A stretch of 64,000 bases of DNA. It comes from Aeromicrobium camelliae (GTDB lineage Bacteria; Actinomycetota; Actinomycetes; Propionibacteriales; Nocardioidaceae). Positions 1 to 9,186 of this stretch are shown one piece after another. The stretch lies in contig NZ_RQJX01000008.1 in NCBI RefSeq assembly GCF_003850045.1, positions 62,001 through 126,000 of the forward strand, given 5' to 3'. Each line of letters starts with the position of its first letter. The first letter of the stretch is position 1. Under the pieces are notes generated by a model. That model was not told the DNA's origin and made no database searches. It saw only the letters and a list, made by a program, of their open reading frames with translations. A program made the position numbers and the translations under genes.

Positions 1-446
1 GATGGAAGATCGGTTGGGCCACGGGCCCCGCGGACCTCGTCCGTTCCGTCATGGGCGTCAAGCAGTTCCTCTCCTACACCTCGGGCGCCCCGCTGCAGCC
101 GGCGGCTGCGCTCGCGCTCGGTCAGGACGCGAGCTACTTCGACGAGTTCCGCGCACGGCTCCAGCGCCAGCGCGACCAGCTGTGCGAGGGGCTCGCGTCG
201 GTCGGCTTCGAGGTCTACGTCCCTGAAGGCACGTACTTCGCCACGACCGACGTCCGACCGCTCGGCTTCGAGGACGGGCTGGACTTCTGTCGGCGACTTC
301 CCGAGCTCGCCGGTGTCGTCGCCGTCCCGCACGAGGTGTTCTATGACGATCGAGCGGCCGGGCGACCGCTCGTACGCTGGGCGTTCTGCAAACGCCCGGA
401 GGTCCTCGACGAGGCTGTCCACCGCCTGCAACGCCTCGTGAACTGA
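1..446 (+). CDS. Class I/II aminotransferase, C-terminal fragment (DapC-like)
   Basis: Only the last ~148 residues lie in the window. The frame enters at position 3 and stops at TGA 444-446. The first residues, WKIGWATGP, are the segment that follows the PLP-binding lysine in fold-type I aminotransferases, so that lysine is just outside. The C-terminal half shows PEGTYFATTDV and VRWAFCK, the latter holding the Arg that binds the substrate carboxylate. The pattern is typical of the N-succinyldiaminopimelate/kynurenine aminotransferase group, and in actinobacteria a DapC role in lysine biosynthesis is the usual assignment. Substrate cannot be decided from this fragment. Confidence 0.85.
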   Translation, partial: WKIGWATGPADLVRSVMGVKQFLSYTSGAPLQPAAALALGQDASYFDEFRARLQRQRDQLCEGLASVGFEVYVPEGTYFATTDVRPLGFEDGLDFCRRLPELAGVVAVPHEVFYDDRAAGRPLVRWAFCKRPEVLDEAVHRLQRLVN

Positions 447-469
447 GAAGTTTCCCCTGCCGTGCCAGG

Positions 470-1666
470 ATGGAGCGCGTGCCCGAGCCCCAGACGACGC
501 CGCGCCTGCGGTCGCTCGACGGACTTCGTGGACTCGCAGCCCTCGTTGTCGTCGTGCACCACGCGGTCCTCACCATCCCCGCACTGGCGACGCCGTACTT
601 CGCACCCTACGAGGCCACGACCGAAGGCTCGCCGGCCTGGTGGCTCAGCTACACCCCGCTGCACCTGCTGTGGGCCGGCGGCGAGGCCGTCGTCGTGTTC
701 TTCGTGCTCTCGGGTCTCGTGCTCGGCCTCAAGGCCCGCAGCCCGCGCTTCGACTGGGGCGGGTACTTCCCCGAGCGGCTCGCGCGCCTGTACCTTCCGG
801 TGGTCGCCGCCGTGGCCTTCGGCGTCGCGGTTGCCTCAGCGTTCCCGCGGACCGGCAACGGCTCCCTCGGACCGTGGATCGCGCAACGGCCCACCGGCCC
901 GTCGCTGACCGGCGTCATCCACGACCTCACCCTCGTCTTCGGGCCGTCCCGGCTCATCAGCCCGCTGTGGTCGCTGCAGTGGGAGGTCATCTTCTCGATG
1001 CTGCTGCCGCTCTACATGGTCGCGGCGGTGGCGCTGCGCCGGACGCCGCTACTGCTCGCGGGACTGTGCATCGCCGCGTCGAGTGTCGGGTACTACGCCG
1101 GCGACGGTTGGCTCACCTACCTGCCGATGTTCGGCGTCGGCGTCGCACTGTCCGATCTCGTGACCACCACCCCGCGCACGTCGCGACGTGCCCGCTGGGG
1201 TTGGACCGTCGCGGCGGTGGGCGGGCTGCTGCTGATCAGTAGCCGGTGGAGCCTCGCGCCCGCGGTGGCTCCGTCGGCGGGCGCCACGGCCCTGACCGGA
1301 GCGCTCGTCGTGCTGGGCGCCGCGGTGCTCGTCGCCGCGGCCGTGCACGCTCGCCCGCTCGTGCGGATGCTCGAGCTGCGTCCCGTGGTGTGGCTGGGCG
1401 GCATCTCGTTCAGCCTCTACCTCATCCACGAGCCGATCGTCATCGCGACTGCCGAGCTGCTCGGCCCGGGGCGGGGGCCGCTCGTCCTCCCGATCGCGCT
1501 CGCGGTCGCCATCCCGGCCTCGGCCGCGTTCTACCGACTGGTGGAACGCCCGTCGCACCGCCTCGCCAAGCGCGTCGGGGTCTGGTTCCGCACCGAGTCC
1601 GCGCGCCAGGGCGATCCCGTGCGACGCTCCGACGAGCTCGTCGAGTCGTCGCACCGCGGCGCCTGA
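470..1666 (+). CDS. Acyltransferase 3 family membrane protein (OafA/YrhL type)
   Basis: 398 residues starting at ATG 470, 23 bp after the aminotransferase. The N-terminus has the family signature RLRSLDGLRGLAALVVVVHH (residues ~12-31), in which R/D and the HH pair are usual for acyltransferase_3 proteins that O-acylate surface sugars or lipids. About ten hydrophobic segments follow, and the late GGISFSLYLIHEP motif (about residue 310) is also typical. No SGNH domain is fused, so this is the short form. The acceptor is unknown; a cell-envelope glycan is the reasonable guess. Confidence 0.85.
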   Translation: MERVPEPQTTPRLRSLDGLRGLAALVVVVHHAVLTIPALATPYFAPYEATTEGSPAWWLSYTPLHLLWAGGEAVVVFFVLSGLVLGLKARSPRFDWGGYFPERLARLYLPVVAAVAFGVAVASAFPRTGNGSLGPWIAQRPTGPSLTGVIHDLTLVFGPSRLISPLWSLQWEVIFSMLLPLYMVAAVALRRTPLLLAGLCIAASSVGYYAGDGWLTYLPMFGVGVALSDLVTTTPRTSRRARWGWTVAAVGGLLLISSRWSLAPAVAPSAGATALTGALVVLGAAVLVAAAVHARPLVRMLELRPVVWLGGISFSLYLIHEPIVIATAELLGPGRGPLVLPIALAVAIPASAAFYRLVERPSHRLAKRVGVWFRTESARQGDPVRRSDELVESSHRGA

Positions 1667-1671
1667 GCATG

Positions 1672-1701
1672 AAAAAAGCGCCGGGTTCAAGGACCGGCGC
1701 T
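1672..1701 (-). terminator. Rho-independent terminator of tRNA-Thr
   Basis: On the minus strand an 8-bp perfect stem (AGCGCCGG/CCGGCGCT at 1677-1684 and 1694-1701) with a 9-nt loop is followed by a run of six T. It lies 9 bp downstream of the tRNA 3' end and also falls just past the acyltransferase stop. Confidence 0.85.
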
Positions 1702-1710
1702 GTCGAAGAG

Positions 1711-1786
1711 TGGAGCCGCCTGTCGGAATCGAACCGACGACCTTCTCATTACGAGTGAGATGCTCTACCGACTGAGCTAAGGCGGC
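1711..1786 (-). tRNA. tRNA-Thr (anticodon CGU)
   Basis: 76-nt cloverleaf with encoded CCA. Acceptor stem GCCGCCT/AGGCGGC, D arm with GCTCAGTCGGTAGAGC, anticodon stem TCTCA/TGAGA enclosing loop CTCGTAA (anticodon CGT, reads ACG), T arm GTCGGTTCGATTCCGAC. No integrase or attachment-site remnant is seen beside it. Confidence 0.96.
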
Positions 1787-1866
1787 GCGGTCGACGAGGA
1801 TCGCCCGTCGAACCACAGGGAGTCTACCTGGCGACCCGCGCCGGATCGAATCGAGGGGGGCCTTCG

Positions 1867-1872
1867 TAGAAT
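1867..1872 (+). promoter_or_regulatory. -10 box (TAGAAT) of leaderless aroQ
   Basis: TAGAAT ends 6 nt before the GTG at 1879, the spacing expected if transcription starts at the start codon. No Shine-Dalgarno sequence precedes the gene. Confidence 0.55.
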
Positions 1873-1878
1873 CGCGGG

Positions 1879-2169
1879 GTGGACGACGACATCCGCGCCG
1901 AGCTCGAAGAGATCCGCGCCAGCATCGACAACATCGACGCCGCCCTGGTGCACCTCCTCGCGGAGCGCTTCAAGTGCACGAAGCGGGTCGGCAAGCTCAA
2001 GGCCGAGCACCATCTGCCGCCCGCCGATCCGGACCGGGAGGCCCGCCAGATCGCGCGCCTGCGCGCGAAGGCGGAGGAGGCCGACCTCGATCCGGCGTTC
2101 GCGGAGAAGTTCCTGACGTTCATCATCGACGAGGTCATCCACCACCACGAGGCCATCGCCCGCGACTGA
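1879..2169 (+). CDS. aroQ: Chorismate mutase, AroQ class
   Basis: 96-residue all-helical protein that converts chorismate to prephenate in phenylalanine/tyrosine synthesis. The layout matches monofunctional AroQ: RASIDNIDAALVHLLAERF in helix 1, then KRVGKLKAEHHLPPADPDRE with the basic active-site residues, then a terminal helix ending IIDEVIHHH. The start is GTG 1879, preceded by TAGAAT at the leaderless distance. There is no signal peptide, so it is the cytosolic type rather than the secreted mycobacterial one. It converges with the peptidase gene, leaving only 6 bp between them. Confidence 0.9.
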   Translation: MDDDIRAELEEIRASIDNIDAALVHLLAERFKCTKRVGKLKAEHHLPPADPDREARQIARLRAKAEEADLDPAFAEKFLTFIIDEVIHHHEAIARD

Positions 2170-2175
2170 CCCGCC

Positions 2176-3717
2176 TTACTCGCCGCAGACGAGCCCGTCC
2201 TCGGGCACCGTGCCGTCGACGAGATACGCGTCGATCGCCTCATCGACGCACGCGTTGCCCATGCCGTAGCCGGTGTGACCGTCGCCCTCGCGGGTGACGA
2301 GCACGCCGGACTCCAACTGCGCCGCGAGCGCCTCCGACCACGCGTACGGCGTGGCCGGGTCGCGCGTCGTGCCGACGACGACGATCGGCGCGGCGCCCTC
2401 CGCCGTCACCGGCCCCTGCGGTGTGCTCGACTCGATCGGCCAGTCGGCGCACGCCAGCACGCCCCAACCGAGCGCTCCCCCGAAGATCGGCGACGCCTGG
2501 CGGAAGCGCGGGAGGACGTCACGTTCCAGCTCCTCCGGCGAGAGTTCGGGAGCGCCGTCGAGGCAGTTGACCGCGTAGATGACCTGACCCGAGTTGCTGA
2601 TGAACTGGCCCTGGTTGTTGCGGTCGAAGTAGATGTCGGCGAGCTGCAGGAAGATCGACGGGTCGTCCTCCTGCAGCGCCGCCTCGAAGGCCGCGGTGAG
2701 GTAGGACCACGACTGCTGCGCGTAGAGCGTCACCGCCACGCCGTAGAACGCCAGCCCCTCGGTCAGCTCGCGGCCGCTCTCGGTGACCATCGGTTCCTGC
2801 TCCAGCCGCTGCATGAAGGCGGCGACAGTGTCGAGCGCCTCCTGCCGGGTCTCGCCGAGCACGCAGCCCTTGGCGACGCAATCGTCGATGTAGGACTCGA
2901 GCGCGAGCTGGAACCCCTGCGCCTGACCGAGGGACTGCTCGATCGAGTCGAGGCTGGGATCGAGACCTCCGTCGAGCACCATCCGCCCGACCTTCTCGGG
3001 GAACAGGTCGGCGTACGTGGCACCGAGCTGGGTGCCGTACGAGGCGCCGAACCAGTTGAGCTCGTCCTCGCCCAGCACGGCTCGCACGATGTCGTGGTCG
3101 CGGGCGACCTCTTCGGTCGACACGTGGGCGGCGAGGTCGCCGGAGTTAGCGGCGCACGCCTCGCCCATCTCGACGATCCCCTCGCGGACGGCGTCCACCT
3201 CATCGGGCGTCTCCGGATCGGGGTCGAGCGCGATGAACTCGCCGAAATCGGCGTCGTCGAGGCACTGCAACGGGGTGCTCTCGCCCACCCCGCGGGGGTC
3301 GACACCGACGACGTCGTAGCGCTCGCGGACCTCGCGGCCCAGCATCGAGCTGAGGTAGTCGGCGAACTCCTGCGCTGAGCCTCCCGGCCCTCCGGGGTTG
3401 ACGAACAACGTGCTCTGCGCAGAGCCGGTGGCCGGCACCTTGCGCATGGCCAGCTCGACCGTCTCGCCGTCGGGATCGTCGTAGTCGACCGGCACCTCGA
3501 CCGTGCCGCACTGCGCCCCGCCATCGCAGTCGCGCCACTCGACGCGCTGTGCGTAGAAGTCCTCAAGGCCCTCCGGGGCCTGCTCGCCGGTCGGCTCGGA
3601 ACGAGTGGCCTCAGGGGCGTCGTCGCGCAGGAGGCTGGCGACGCCGAGGGCGGCGGCGATGGTCAGGGCGAGGGCGACGACGGCGACGCCCACCCCCACG
3701 GCGACGGAACGTTTCAC
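2176..3717 (-). CDS. Secreted alpha/beta-hydrolase, tripeptidyl aminopeptidase (TAP) family
   Basis: 513 residues. An N-terminal hydrophobic segment (about 5-30) fits a signal peptide or anchor. Catalytic features are an oxyanion-hole-like NPGGPGG (about 107-113), nucleophile elbow WFGASYGT (Ser about 225), and near the C-terminus GTTRDPATP (Asp) with EGDGHTGYG (His). The last ~100 residues match the TAP-like C-terminal domain. Such exopeptidases release N-terminal peptides outside the cell. The GTG start at 3717 overlaps the holB stop by 4 bp, so it is likely translated with tmk-holB, an odd partner for replication genes. Confidence 0.85.
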   Translation of the reverse strand: MKRSVAVGVGVAVVALALTIAAALGVASLLRDDAPEATRSEPTGEQAPEGLEDFYAQRVEWRDCDGGAQCGTVEVPVDYDDPDGETVELAMRKVPATGSAQSTLFVNPGGPGGSAQEFADYLSSMLGREVRERYDVVGVDPRGVGESTPLQCLDDADFGEFIALDPDPETPDEVDAVREGIVEMGEACAANSGDLAAHVSTEEVARDHDIVRAVLGEDELNWFGASYGTQLGATYADLFPEKVGRMVLDGGLDPSLDSIEQSLGQAQGFQLALESYIDDCVAKGCVLGETRQEALDTVAAFMQRLEQEPMVTESGRELTEGLAFYGVAVTLYAQQSWSYLTAAFEAALQEDDPSIFLQLADIYFDRNNQGQFISNSGQVIYAVNCLDGAPELSPEELERDVLPRFRQASPIFGGALGWGVLACADWPIESSTPQGPVTAEGAAPIVVVGTTRDPATPYAWSEALAAQLESGVLVTREGDGHTGYGMGNACVDEAIDAYLVDGTVPEDGLVCGE

Positions 3718-4883
3718 GGCAGGAACCTCGTCATCATGTGTTCGACAGCGAGCAGGGGCGCGGCGTTGGCCTCGAGTGCCTCGCGACAGTGGACGACGGC
3801 ATCGATCGCCTCCACGATCGACTCCGGGCTGCGGTCGCGCGCCATCGCCGCGACGTCGTCGGCGACGTCCGCATTGATCGGGTGCTGGCCCGCGCCCAAC
3901 TGCACGGCCATCACGTCGCGCAGGAAGGAGAGCAGATCGAGGAGGACCCCGTCGATGCTGTCGCGCGCCATGCGCTTGCGACGGCGCTCCTGCTCCTTGG
4001 TGAGCGACGACAGCGCCCCGGCGTATCCCGCGGGCCGCTTGCCGCGGTCCTCGACCCCCCAGGAGGCCTTGAGATCAGCCTTCTCGCGCTCGTCGGCGAC
4101 ATCGCAGTAGGCGTTGGCGCGGGCGGTGGCCTCGTCGTCGATGCGCTTGGCCGCTCGCAGGCAGTCGCCCAGGGTGCGCAGCGAGTGCGGGAGTCCGAGG
4201 ATGTCGGCGCGCCGGCGCCGGGCCTCAGGGTCGCGAGCCAGGCCCCGAGCGCGCCCGATGTGCCCTTGCGAGGCGGCCGCCGCCGCGCGTGCGTCGGCCT
4301 CGTCGATGCCGTCGCGCTCGACGAGCAGGCGAGTGATGGCCTCGACCGAGGGCGTGCGCAGGAGTACCGGCCGGCATCGCGAGCGGATCGTGGTGATGAC
4401 GTCTTCGACGGCCGGGGCGCACAGCATCCAGACCGTGTACGGCGAGGGCTCCTCGACGGCCTTGAGCAGCGCGTTGGCCGCCTGGTCGGTCAACCGGTCG
4501 GCGTCCTCGACGACGATGACCTGCCAGCGGCCGACCGCCGGACGCAACGCGGCCGTGCGGACGATCTCGCGGGCCTCGGCGACGCCGATCGAGAGACCGT
4601 CGGTGTTGAGCACCGTGATGTCCGGATGGCTGCCGGCCCGCGCGGTGGTGCACGACTGGCACGTACCGCAACCGCCGCGTTCGCACTGCAGGGCAGCGGC
4701 GAACGCGACCGCCGCGTTGGACCGGCCAGAGCCGGGAGGACCGGTGAAGAGCCACGCGTGCGTCATGCCGCGCTCGCGCGTGCCGGCGGCCGAGGAGGCG
4801 GCATCGACGGCGTCGCGCAGCGAGGCGACGACGGTGTCCTGGCCGACCAGATCGGCCCAGACGCCCGAGAGCACGGCGGTCAT
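3714..4883 (-). CDS. holB: DNA polymerase III delta-prime subunit
   Basis: 389 residues from ATG 4883, which overlaps the tmk stop by 4 bp; the open frame extends further upstream but only over tmk. AAA+ clamp-loader fold: VWADLVGQDTVV at the start, P-loop GPPGSGRSN (about 49-57), and a four-Cys zinc module CERGGCGTCQSC soon after. The Walker B/sensor region VIVEDADRL and LLKAVEEP are typical of DnaX/HolB. The clamp loader places the beta clamp on DNA. The tmk-holB pairing is common in bacteria. Confidence 0.93.
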   Translation of the reverse strand: MTAVLSGVWADLVGQDTVVASLRDAVDAASSAAGTRERGMTHAWLFTGPPGSGRSNAAVAFAAALQCERGGCGTCQSCTTARAGSHPDITVLNTDGLSIGVAEAREIVRTAALRPAVGRWQVIVVEDADRLTDQAANALLKAVEEPSPYTVWMLCAPAVEDVITTIRSRCRPVLLRTPSVEAITRLLVERDGIDEADARAAAAASQGHIGRARGLARDPEARRRRADILGLPHSLRTLGDCLRAAKRIDDEATARANAYCDVADEREKADLKASWGVEDRGKRPAGYAGALSSLTKEQERRRKRMARDSIDGVLLDLLSFLRDVMAVQLGAGQHPINADVADDVAAMARDRSPESIVEAIDAVVHCREALEANAAPLLAVEHMMTRFLP

Positions 4884-5524
4884 GCGCTGACCTGCACCAG
4901 CCAGGGCGCGATGGCCTGCTGAATCGCGGCGTGGATGTCCTGAGGGTCCTGGTCGGCGGCGACCACCGCGTAGTGGCCCGGGTCGGCGGCGGCGAGCTCG
5001 ACGAAGTGCTCGCGCACCCGGCGATGGAAATCCAGCGGCTCGCGCTCGATGCGATCGGGCGCACCCGCGCGCTTCAGCCCGAGGACGGGGTCGATGTCGA
5101 GGACGACGGTGAGGTGGGGCCGCAGACCGGATGTGGCCCACCGCGCGATGGGTTCGAGCTCAACGGCTCGCAGCGCTCGGCCGGCGCCTTGATACGCCAA
5201 CGTGGAATCGACGTAGCGGTCGGTGATGACCACCTTGCCCTCAGCCAGAGCCGGGAGCACCACGTGATCGACGTGCTCGGCCTTGTCGGCGATGTACATG
5301 AGCGCCTCGGCCCGAGGCGAGAGGTCGCCGGTCGCGGGATCGAGGACGATGTCGCGCAGGCGCTGCCCCACGGCGGTGCCGCCCGGCTCGCGGGTGAGCA
5401 CGACCGCGTGGCCGTGTTCTTCGAGCCATGCCGCGAGCAGCCGCGCCTGGGTGGATTTGCCGGACCCCTCGCCGCCTTCGAACGCGATGAACACACCGGT
5501 CTCGGTGTAGAGCGAGGCCTCCAT
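4880..5524 (-). CDS. tmk: Thymidylate kinase
   Basis: 214 residues. Phosphorylates dTMP to dTDP. P-loop FEGGEGSGKST (about 14-24), then LTREPGGT (dTMP-binding DR-like loop), VITDRYVDSTLAYQGAG (DRY/H region) and a basic LID segment near LKRAGAPDRIE. ATG 5524 starts the tmk-holB-peptidase operon, in which each gene overlaps the next by 4 bp. It has an N-terminal extension of about 8 residues before the usual GVFIAFEG strand. Confidence 0.95.
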   Translation of the reverse strand: MEASLYTETGVFIAFEGGEGSGKSTQARLLAAWLEEHGHAVVLTREPGGTAVGQRLRDIVLDPATGDLSPRAEALMYIADKAEHVDHVVLPALAEGKVVITDRYVDSTLAYQGAGRALRAVELEPIARWATSGLRPHLTVVLDIDPVLGLKRAGAPDRIEREPLDFHRRVREHFVELAAADPGHYAVVAADQDPQDIHAAIQQAIAPWLVQVSA

Positions 5525-5589
5525 GACAGCGAGCCTAATGGGGCCCGCCCACGAAGGCCCCGCTCAGGGCATCCGGTTGTGGAGAACGG

Positions 5590-6297
5590 TCAGTCGTCGT
5601 CACCGAGCAGGAAGGCGTACGAGAAGCCGGCGATCGCCGCACCGATGAGCGGCGCCAGGATGAAGACCCACACCTGGCTGAGCGGTTCCGCCCCGGCGAA
5701 CCAGGCGACGCCGAGCGACCGCGCGGGGTTCACCGAGGTGTTGCTGATCGGGATGCTGATGAGGTGGATGAGGGTCAGCGCCAGGCCGATGACGAGGCCG
5801 GAGAAACCGACCGCCGCACGCTTGGCCGAGGCACCGAGGATGACGAAGAGGAAGAAGGCGGTCAGGAGGACCTCCGCGACGATCACCGACGTGAGGTTGT
5901 ACCCCGCCGGGGAATGATCGCCATAGCCGTTCGTCGCGAAGCCGTCCGCAGTCGTGAAACCGCTGACGCCCGAGGCGATGAGCAGCAGCACGGCCCCGGC
6001 GATCGTCGCGCCGATGAGCTGCGCGACGACGTACCCCGGCAGCTCCTTCCACGCGAAGCGACGCGCGACGGCGAGGCCGACGGACACGGCAGGATTGAAG
6101 TGGCCGCCGGAGACGGGACCGAAGGCGTAGGCCCCCGTGAGCACGGTGAGACCGAACGCCAGCGCGACACCGACGAAGCCGACGTATTCGCCGGCGAAGA
6201 TCGCAGTGCCGCAGCCCCCCAAGACGAGCCAGAAAGTACCGAGTGCCTCAGCGCCGAGCTTCTGCGCGGTGCTGTGAACCGGAGTGAGTTCTGGCAT
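5590..6297 (-). CDS. aqpZ: Aquaporin Z-type water channel
   Basis: 235 residues, six transmembrane helices and both pore half-helices: GGHFNPAVSVG (first NPA) and TSVNPARSLG (second NPA). An Arg directly after the second NPA and the size favour a water-selective AqpZ rather than a glycerol facilitator. The minus-strand sequence TACTCT lies 6 nt before the ATG at 6297, so the mRNA is probably leaderless. It stands alone between tmk and topA. Confidence 0.9.
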   Translation of the reverse strand: MPELTPVHSTAQKLGAEALGTFWLVLGGCGTAIFAGEYVGFVGVALAFGLTVLTGAYAFGPVSGGHFNPAVSVGLAVARRFAWKELPGYVVAQLIGATIAGAVLLLIASGVSGFTTADGFATNGYGDHSPAGYNLTSVIVAEVLLTAFFLFVILGASAKRAAVGFSGLVIGLALTLIHLISIPISNTSVNPARSLGVAWFAGAEPLSQVWVFILAPLIGAAIAGFSYAFLLGDDD

Positions 6298-6337
6298 GAC
6301 ACGAGAGTAGGTCCGCGTCCCGGACTCACCCGGTATT

Positions 6338-6364
6338 GACGCACCGCGGCATCTGCGGCGCGTC
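6338..6364 (-). terminator. Possible topA terminator hairpin
   Basis: GACGC and CCGC arms pair with GCGG and GCGTC (one internal mismatch) around a 7-nt loop, overlapping the topA stop codon. No T-run follows, so it is a weak candidate. Confidence 0.35.
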
Positions 6365-9059
6365 AGGACTTCTTGGCGGTCGACTTCGTGGCGCTCTTCT
6401 TCGCCGTCGACTTCTTCGTGGCGCTCTTCTTCGCCGTCGACTTCTTGGCCGTCTTCTTGGCGCCCTTCTTCGCCGGGCCCTTGGCCCGCCGCTCCGCCAG
6501 CAGCTCGACCGCCCGCTCGTGGGTGAGCGTCTCGATGTCGTCGTCCTTGCGCAGCGTCGCGTTGTACTCGCCGTCAGTCACGTAGGGACCGAACCGGCCG
6601 TCCTTCGCGACGATCGGCTTACCGCTGACCGGGTCCTCGCCGAGCTCCTTGAGCGGGGGCTTGGCGGCGCGGCGACCGAAGGTCTTCGGCTGCGCATAGA
6701 TCGCCCGCGCCTGCTCCTCGGTGAGCGTGAACAGCTGCTCCTCCGACTCCAGCGACCGCGAATCCGTGCCCTTCTTGAGGTAGGGACCGTAGCGGCCGTT
6801 CTGCGCCGTGATCTCCATGCCGTCGGTGTCCGTGCCGACGATCCGGGGAAGGGTCAACAGCTGGACGGCGTCCTCGAGCGTGACGGTGTCGAGGCTCATG
6901 GAATTGAACAGGCTCGCGGTGCGCGGCTTCTGGCTCTTCGGCGCGTCCTCGGGCAGCACCTCGGTCACGTACGGGCCGTAGCGACCGTTCTTGACGACGA
7001 TCGGGAGCCCGGTCTCGGGGTGCGTGCCGAGCTCGCGCTCCGCACCGGCCGGGTTGGCCAGCAGCTCCTTGGCCTTCTCGAGCGTCAGCTCGTCCGGCGG
7101 CAGGTCCTCGGGCACGTTCGCCCGCGTGGGCTGCTCCGTGCCGTCCTTGCCGGTGACCATGGGCGGGCCCTCGAGGTAGGGGCCGTACCGGCCCACCCGC
7201 AGATGGATGTCCTCGCCGATCTCGAACGTGGCGATCTCGCGCGCGTCGATGTCGGGCAGGTTGTCCACGAGCCGCTTGAGACCCGTGTTGCCTTCGCCCT
7301 CGCCGGCCCAGAAGCTCTGGAGCACCGCGACGCGGTCCTCGCGGCCGTGGGAGACCTCGTCGAGGACGTCCTCGAGCTCGGCGGTGAAGTCGTACTGGAT
7401 GAGGCGGCCGAAGTGGCGCTCCATGAGCCGGACGACGCTGAACGCGATCCACGCCGGCACCAGCGCCGTGCCCTTCTTGTACACGTATCCGCGGTTCTGG
7501 ATCGTGTTGACGATCGACGCGTACGTCGACGGACGACCGATCTCGCGATCCTCCAGCTCCTTGATGAGGCTGGCCTCGGTGTACCGCGCCGGAGGCTTGG
7601 TCTGGTGACCTGCGGCCTCGAGCTCGGCGGCGGTGACGTGCTCGCCCTCGGCGAGGACCGGCAGCTTGGTCTGCTGGTCGTCGTCGGCGGCGTCGGGGTC
7701 CTCACTCGACTCGACGTACGCCTTGAGGAAGCCGTAGAAGGTGATGGTGCGCCCGCTCGTCGCGAACTCGACATCTTCGCCGCTGGCCGCCTCCGCGCCG
7801 ATGCGGATGCTGACCTGCTCGCCCTTCGCGTCAGCCATCTGGGAGGCGACGGTGCGCTTCCAGATCAGCTCGTACAGCCGCAGTTCGTCGCCGGAGAGGC
7901 CCGTCTGCCGCGGCGTGCGGAACGACTCGCCGGCCGGGCGAATCGCCTCGTGCGCCTCCTGCGCGTTCTTGACCTTGCCGGTGTAGACGCGCGGCTTGTC
8001 AGGCAGGTAGGACGCGCCGTACAGCTCCTTGACCTGCGCACGGGCCGCGGCGATGGCGGTCTGCGAGAGCGTCACGGAGTCCGTACGCATGTAGGTGATG
8101 AAGCCGCCCTCGTAGAGGCGCTGCGCGACCGACATGGTGCGCTGGGCACCGAAGCCGAACTTGCGGGAGGCCTCCTGCTGCAACGTCGTGGTGCGGAAGG
8201 GCGCGTACGGCCGGCGGGTGTACGGCTTGGACTCGACCGAACGGACCGTGAAGTCGCGGCCCTCGAGCGATGCGGCGAGCGCACGCGCCTTCTCCTCGTC
8301 GAGATGCGCGACGTCGCCCTTGCCCTTGAGCCGGCCCTCGTTGTCGAAGTGCGAGCCGTTGGCGACGCGCTTGCCGTCGAGCGCGGCGAGCTTGGCGCCG
8401 AACGTCCGCGGCTCGTGTCCCTCACCGGCGTCGAAGGTGGCCTCGAGATCCCAGTAGGAGGCGGCGGTGAACGCCATGCGCTCGCGCTCGCGCTCCACGA
8501 CGAGGCGCGTGGCCACCGACTGCACACGGCCCGCGGAGAGGCCGCTCATGACCTTCTTCCACAGGACGGGGCTGACCTCGTACCCGTAGAGCCGGTCGAG
8601 GATGCGCCGAGTCTCCTGCGCGTCGACGAGATCCATGTCGACATCGCGCGGGTTGGCGATCGCGCGCTGGATCGCCTCCTTGGTGATCTCGTTGAAGACG
8701 ATGCGCTTGACCGGGACCTTGGGCTTGAGCTCGTCGAGCAGGTGCCAGGCGATCGCCTCGCCCTCGCGGTCCTCATCGGTCGCCAGGACGAGTTCGTCGG
8801 CGTCCTTCAGCAGCTTCTTGAGCTTCGTGATCTGCGACTTCTTGTCCGCCGACACCACGTAGACGGGTTCGAAACCGTTCTCGATGTCGACGCCGAGCCG
8901 GGCCCACGCCTTGCCCTTGTGCTTGTCGGGCACCTGGTCGGCACCACGCGGGAGATCGCGGATGTGCCCCACAGAGGAGTCCACGACGTAGTCGTCGCCG
9001 AGGTACGCCTGAATGCTGCGCACCTTGTTCGGCGACTCGACGATGACGAGCTTGGCCAC
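6363..9059 (-). CDS. topA: DNA topoisomerase I (type IA)
   Basis: 898 residues from GTG 9059 (VAKLVIVESPNK). The TOPRIM domain opens the protein and carries ATDEDREGEAIAWHL. The catalytic Tyr is in GFITYMRTDS near residue 322. The C-terminal half has four repeats of the GRYGPY/GRFGPY topoisomerase C-terminal domain. The last ~40 residues are a Lys/Ala/Ser-rich tail with repeated KKSTAKKSATK units, as in other actinobacterial TopA, where such tails bind DNA and raise processivity. It relaxes negative supercoils. It lies back to back with an MFS gene. Confidence 0.97.
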   Translation of the reverse strand: MAKLVIVESPNKVRSIQAYLGDDYVVDSSVGHIRDLPRGADQVPDKHKGKAWARLGVDIENGFEPVYVVSADKKSQITKLKKLLKDADELVLATDEDREGEAIAWHLLDELKPKVPVKRIVFNEITKEAIQRAIANPRDVDMDLVDAQETRRILDRLYGYEVSPVLWKKVMSGLSAGRVQSVATRLVVERERERMAFTAASYWDLEATFDAGEGHEPRTFGAKLAALDGKRVANGSHFDNEGRLKGKGDVAHLDEEKARALAASLEGRDFTVRSVESKPYTRRPYAPFRTTTLQQEASRKFGFGAQRTMSVAQRLYEGGFITYMRTDSVTLSQTAIAAARAQVKELYGASYLPDKPRVYTGKVKNAQEAHEAIRPAGESFRTPRQTGLSGDELRLYELIWKRTVASQMADAKGEQVSIRIGAEAASGEDVEFATSGRTITFYGFLKAYVESSEDPDAADDDQQTKLPVLAEGEHVTAAELEAAGHQTKPPARYTEASLIKELEDREIGRPSTYASIVNTIQNRGYVYKKGTALVPAWIAFSVVRLMERHFGRLIQYDFTAELEDVLDEVSHGREDRVAVLQSFWAGEGEGNTGLKRLVDNLPDIDAREIATFEIGEDIHLRVGRYGPYLEGPPMVTGKDGTEQPTRANVPEDLPPDELTLEKAKELLANPAGAERELGTHPETGLPIVVKNGRYGPYVTEVLPEDAPKSQKPRTASLFNSMSLDTVTLEDAVQLLTLPRIVGTDTDGMEITAQNGRYGPYLKKGTDSRSLESEEQLFTLTEEQARAIYAQPKTFGRRAAKPPLKELGEDPVSGKPIVAKDGRFGPYVTDGEYNATLRKDDDIETLTHERAVELLAERRAKGPAKKGAKKTAKKSTAKKSATKKSTAKKSATKSTAKKS

Positions 9060-9174
9060 GACCCACTTCCTGACTGATCCCGAGAATGGTGGGAACGCAG
9101 CACACCGTAGCGTGCCCTGTCAACCCTCCACGGCGCAGCATGCGCCCGGTGAACAGCATGTCAGTGCCGCGTGC

Positions 9175-9180
9175 CAAGAT
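9175..9180 (+). promoter_or_regulatory. -10 box (CAAGAT) of the leaderless MFS gene
   Basis: CAAGAT ends 6 nt before GTG 9187 and agrees with TANNNT at the second and last positions; weak first base. Confidence 0.35.
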
Positions 9181-9186
9181 CCATTC

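Noticed and set aside
1711-1786. tRNA-Thr as an integration site for a genomic island
   Set aside because: No integrase, excisionase or duplicated tRNA 3' end is seen nearby.
6370-6480. Tandem repeat at the 5' side of the topA minus-strand end
   Set aside because: It encodes the Lys-rich TopA tail (repeated KKS/TAKK units), a known feature of actinobacterial TopA.
6336-9077. A 913-codon open frame on the plus strand across topA
   Set aside because: It is the antisense of topA, created by high-GC third positions; composition is Arg/Leu/Val-rich with no domain, whereas the minus strand has every topoisomerase motif.
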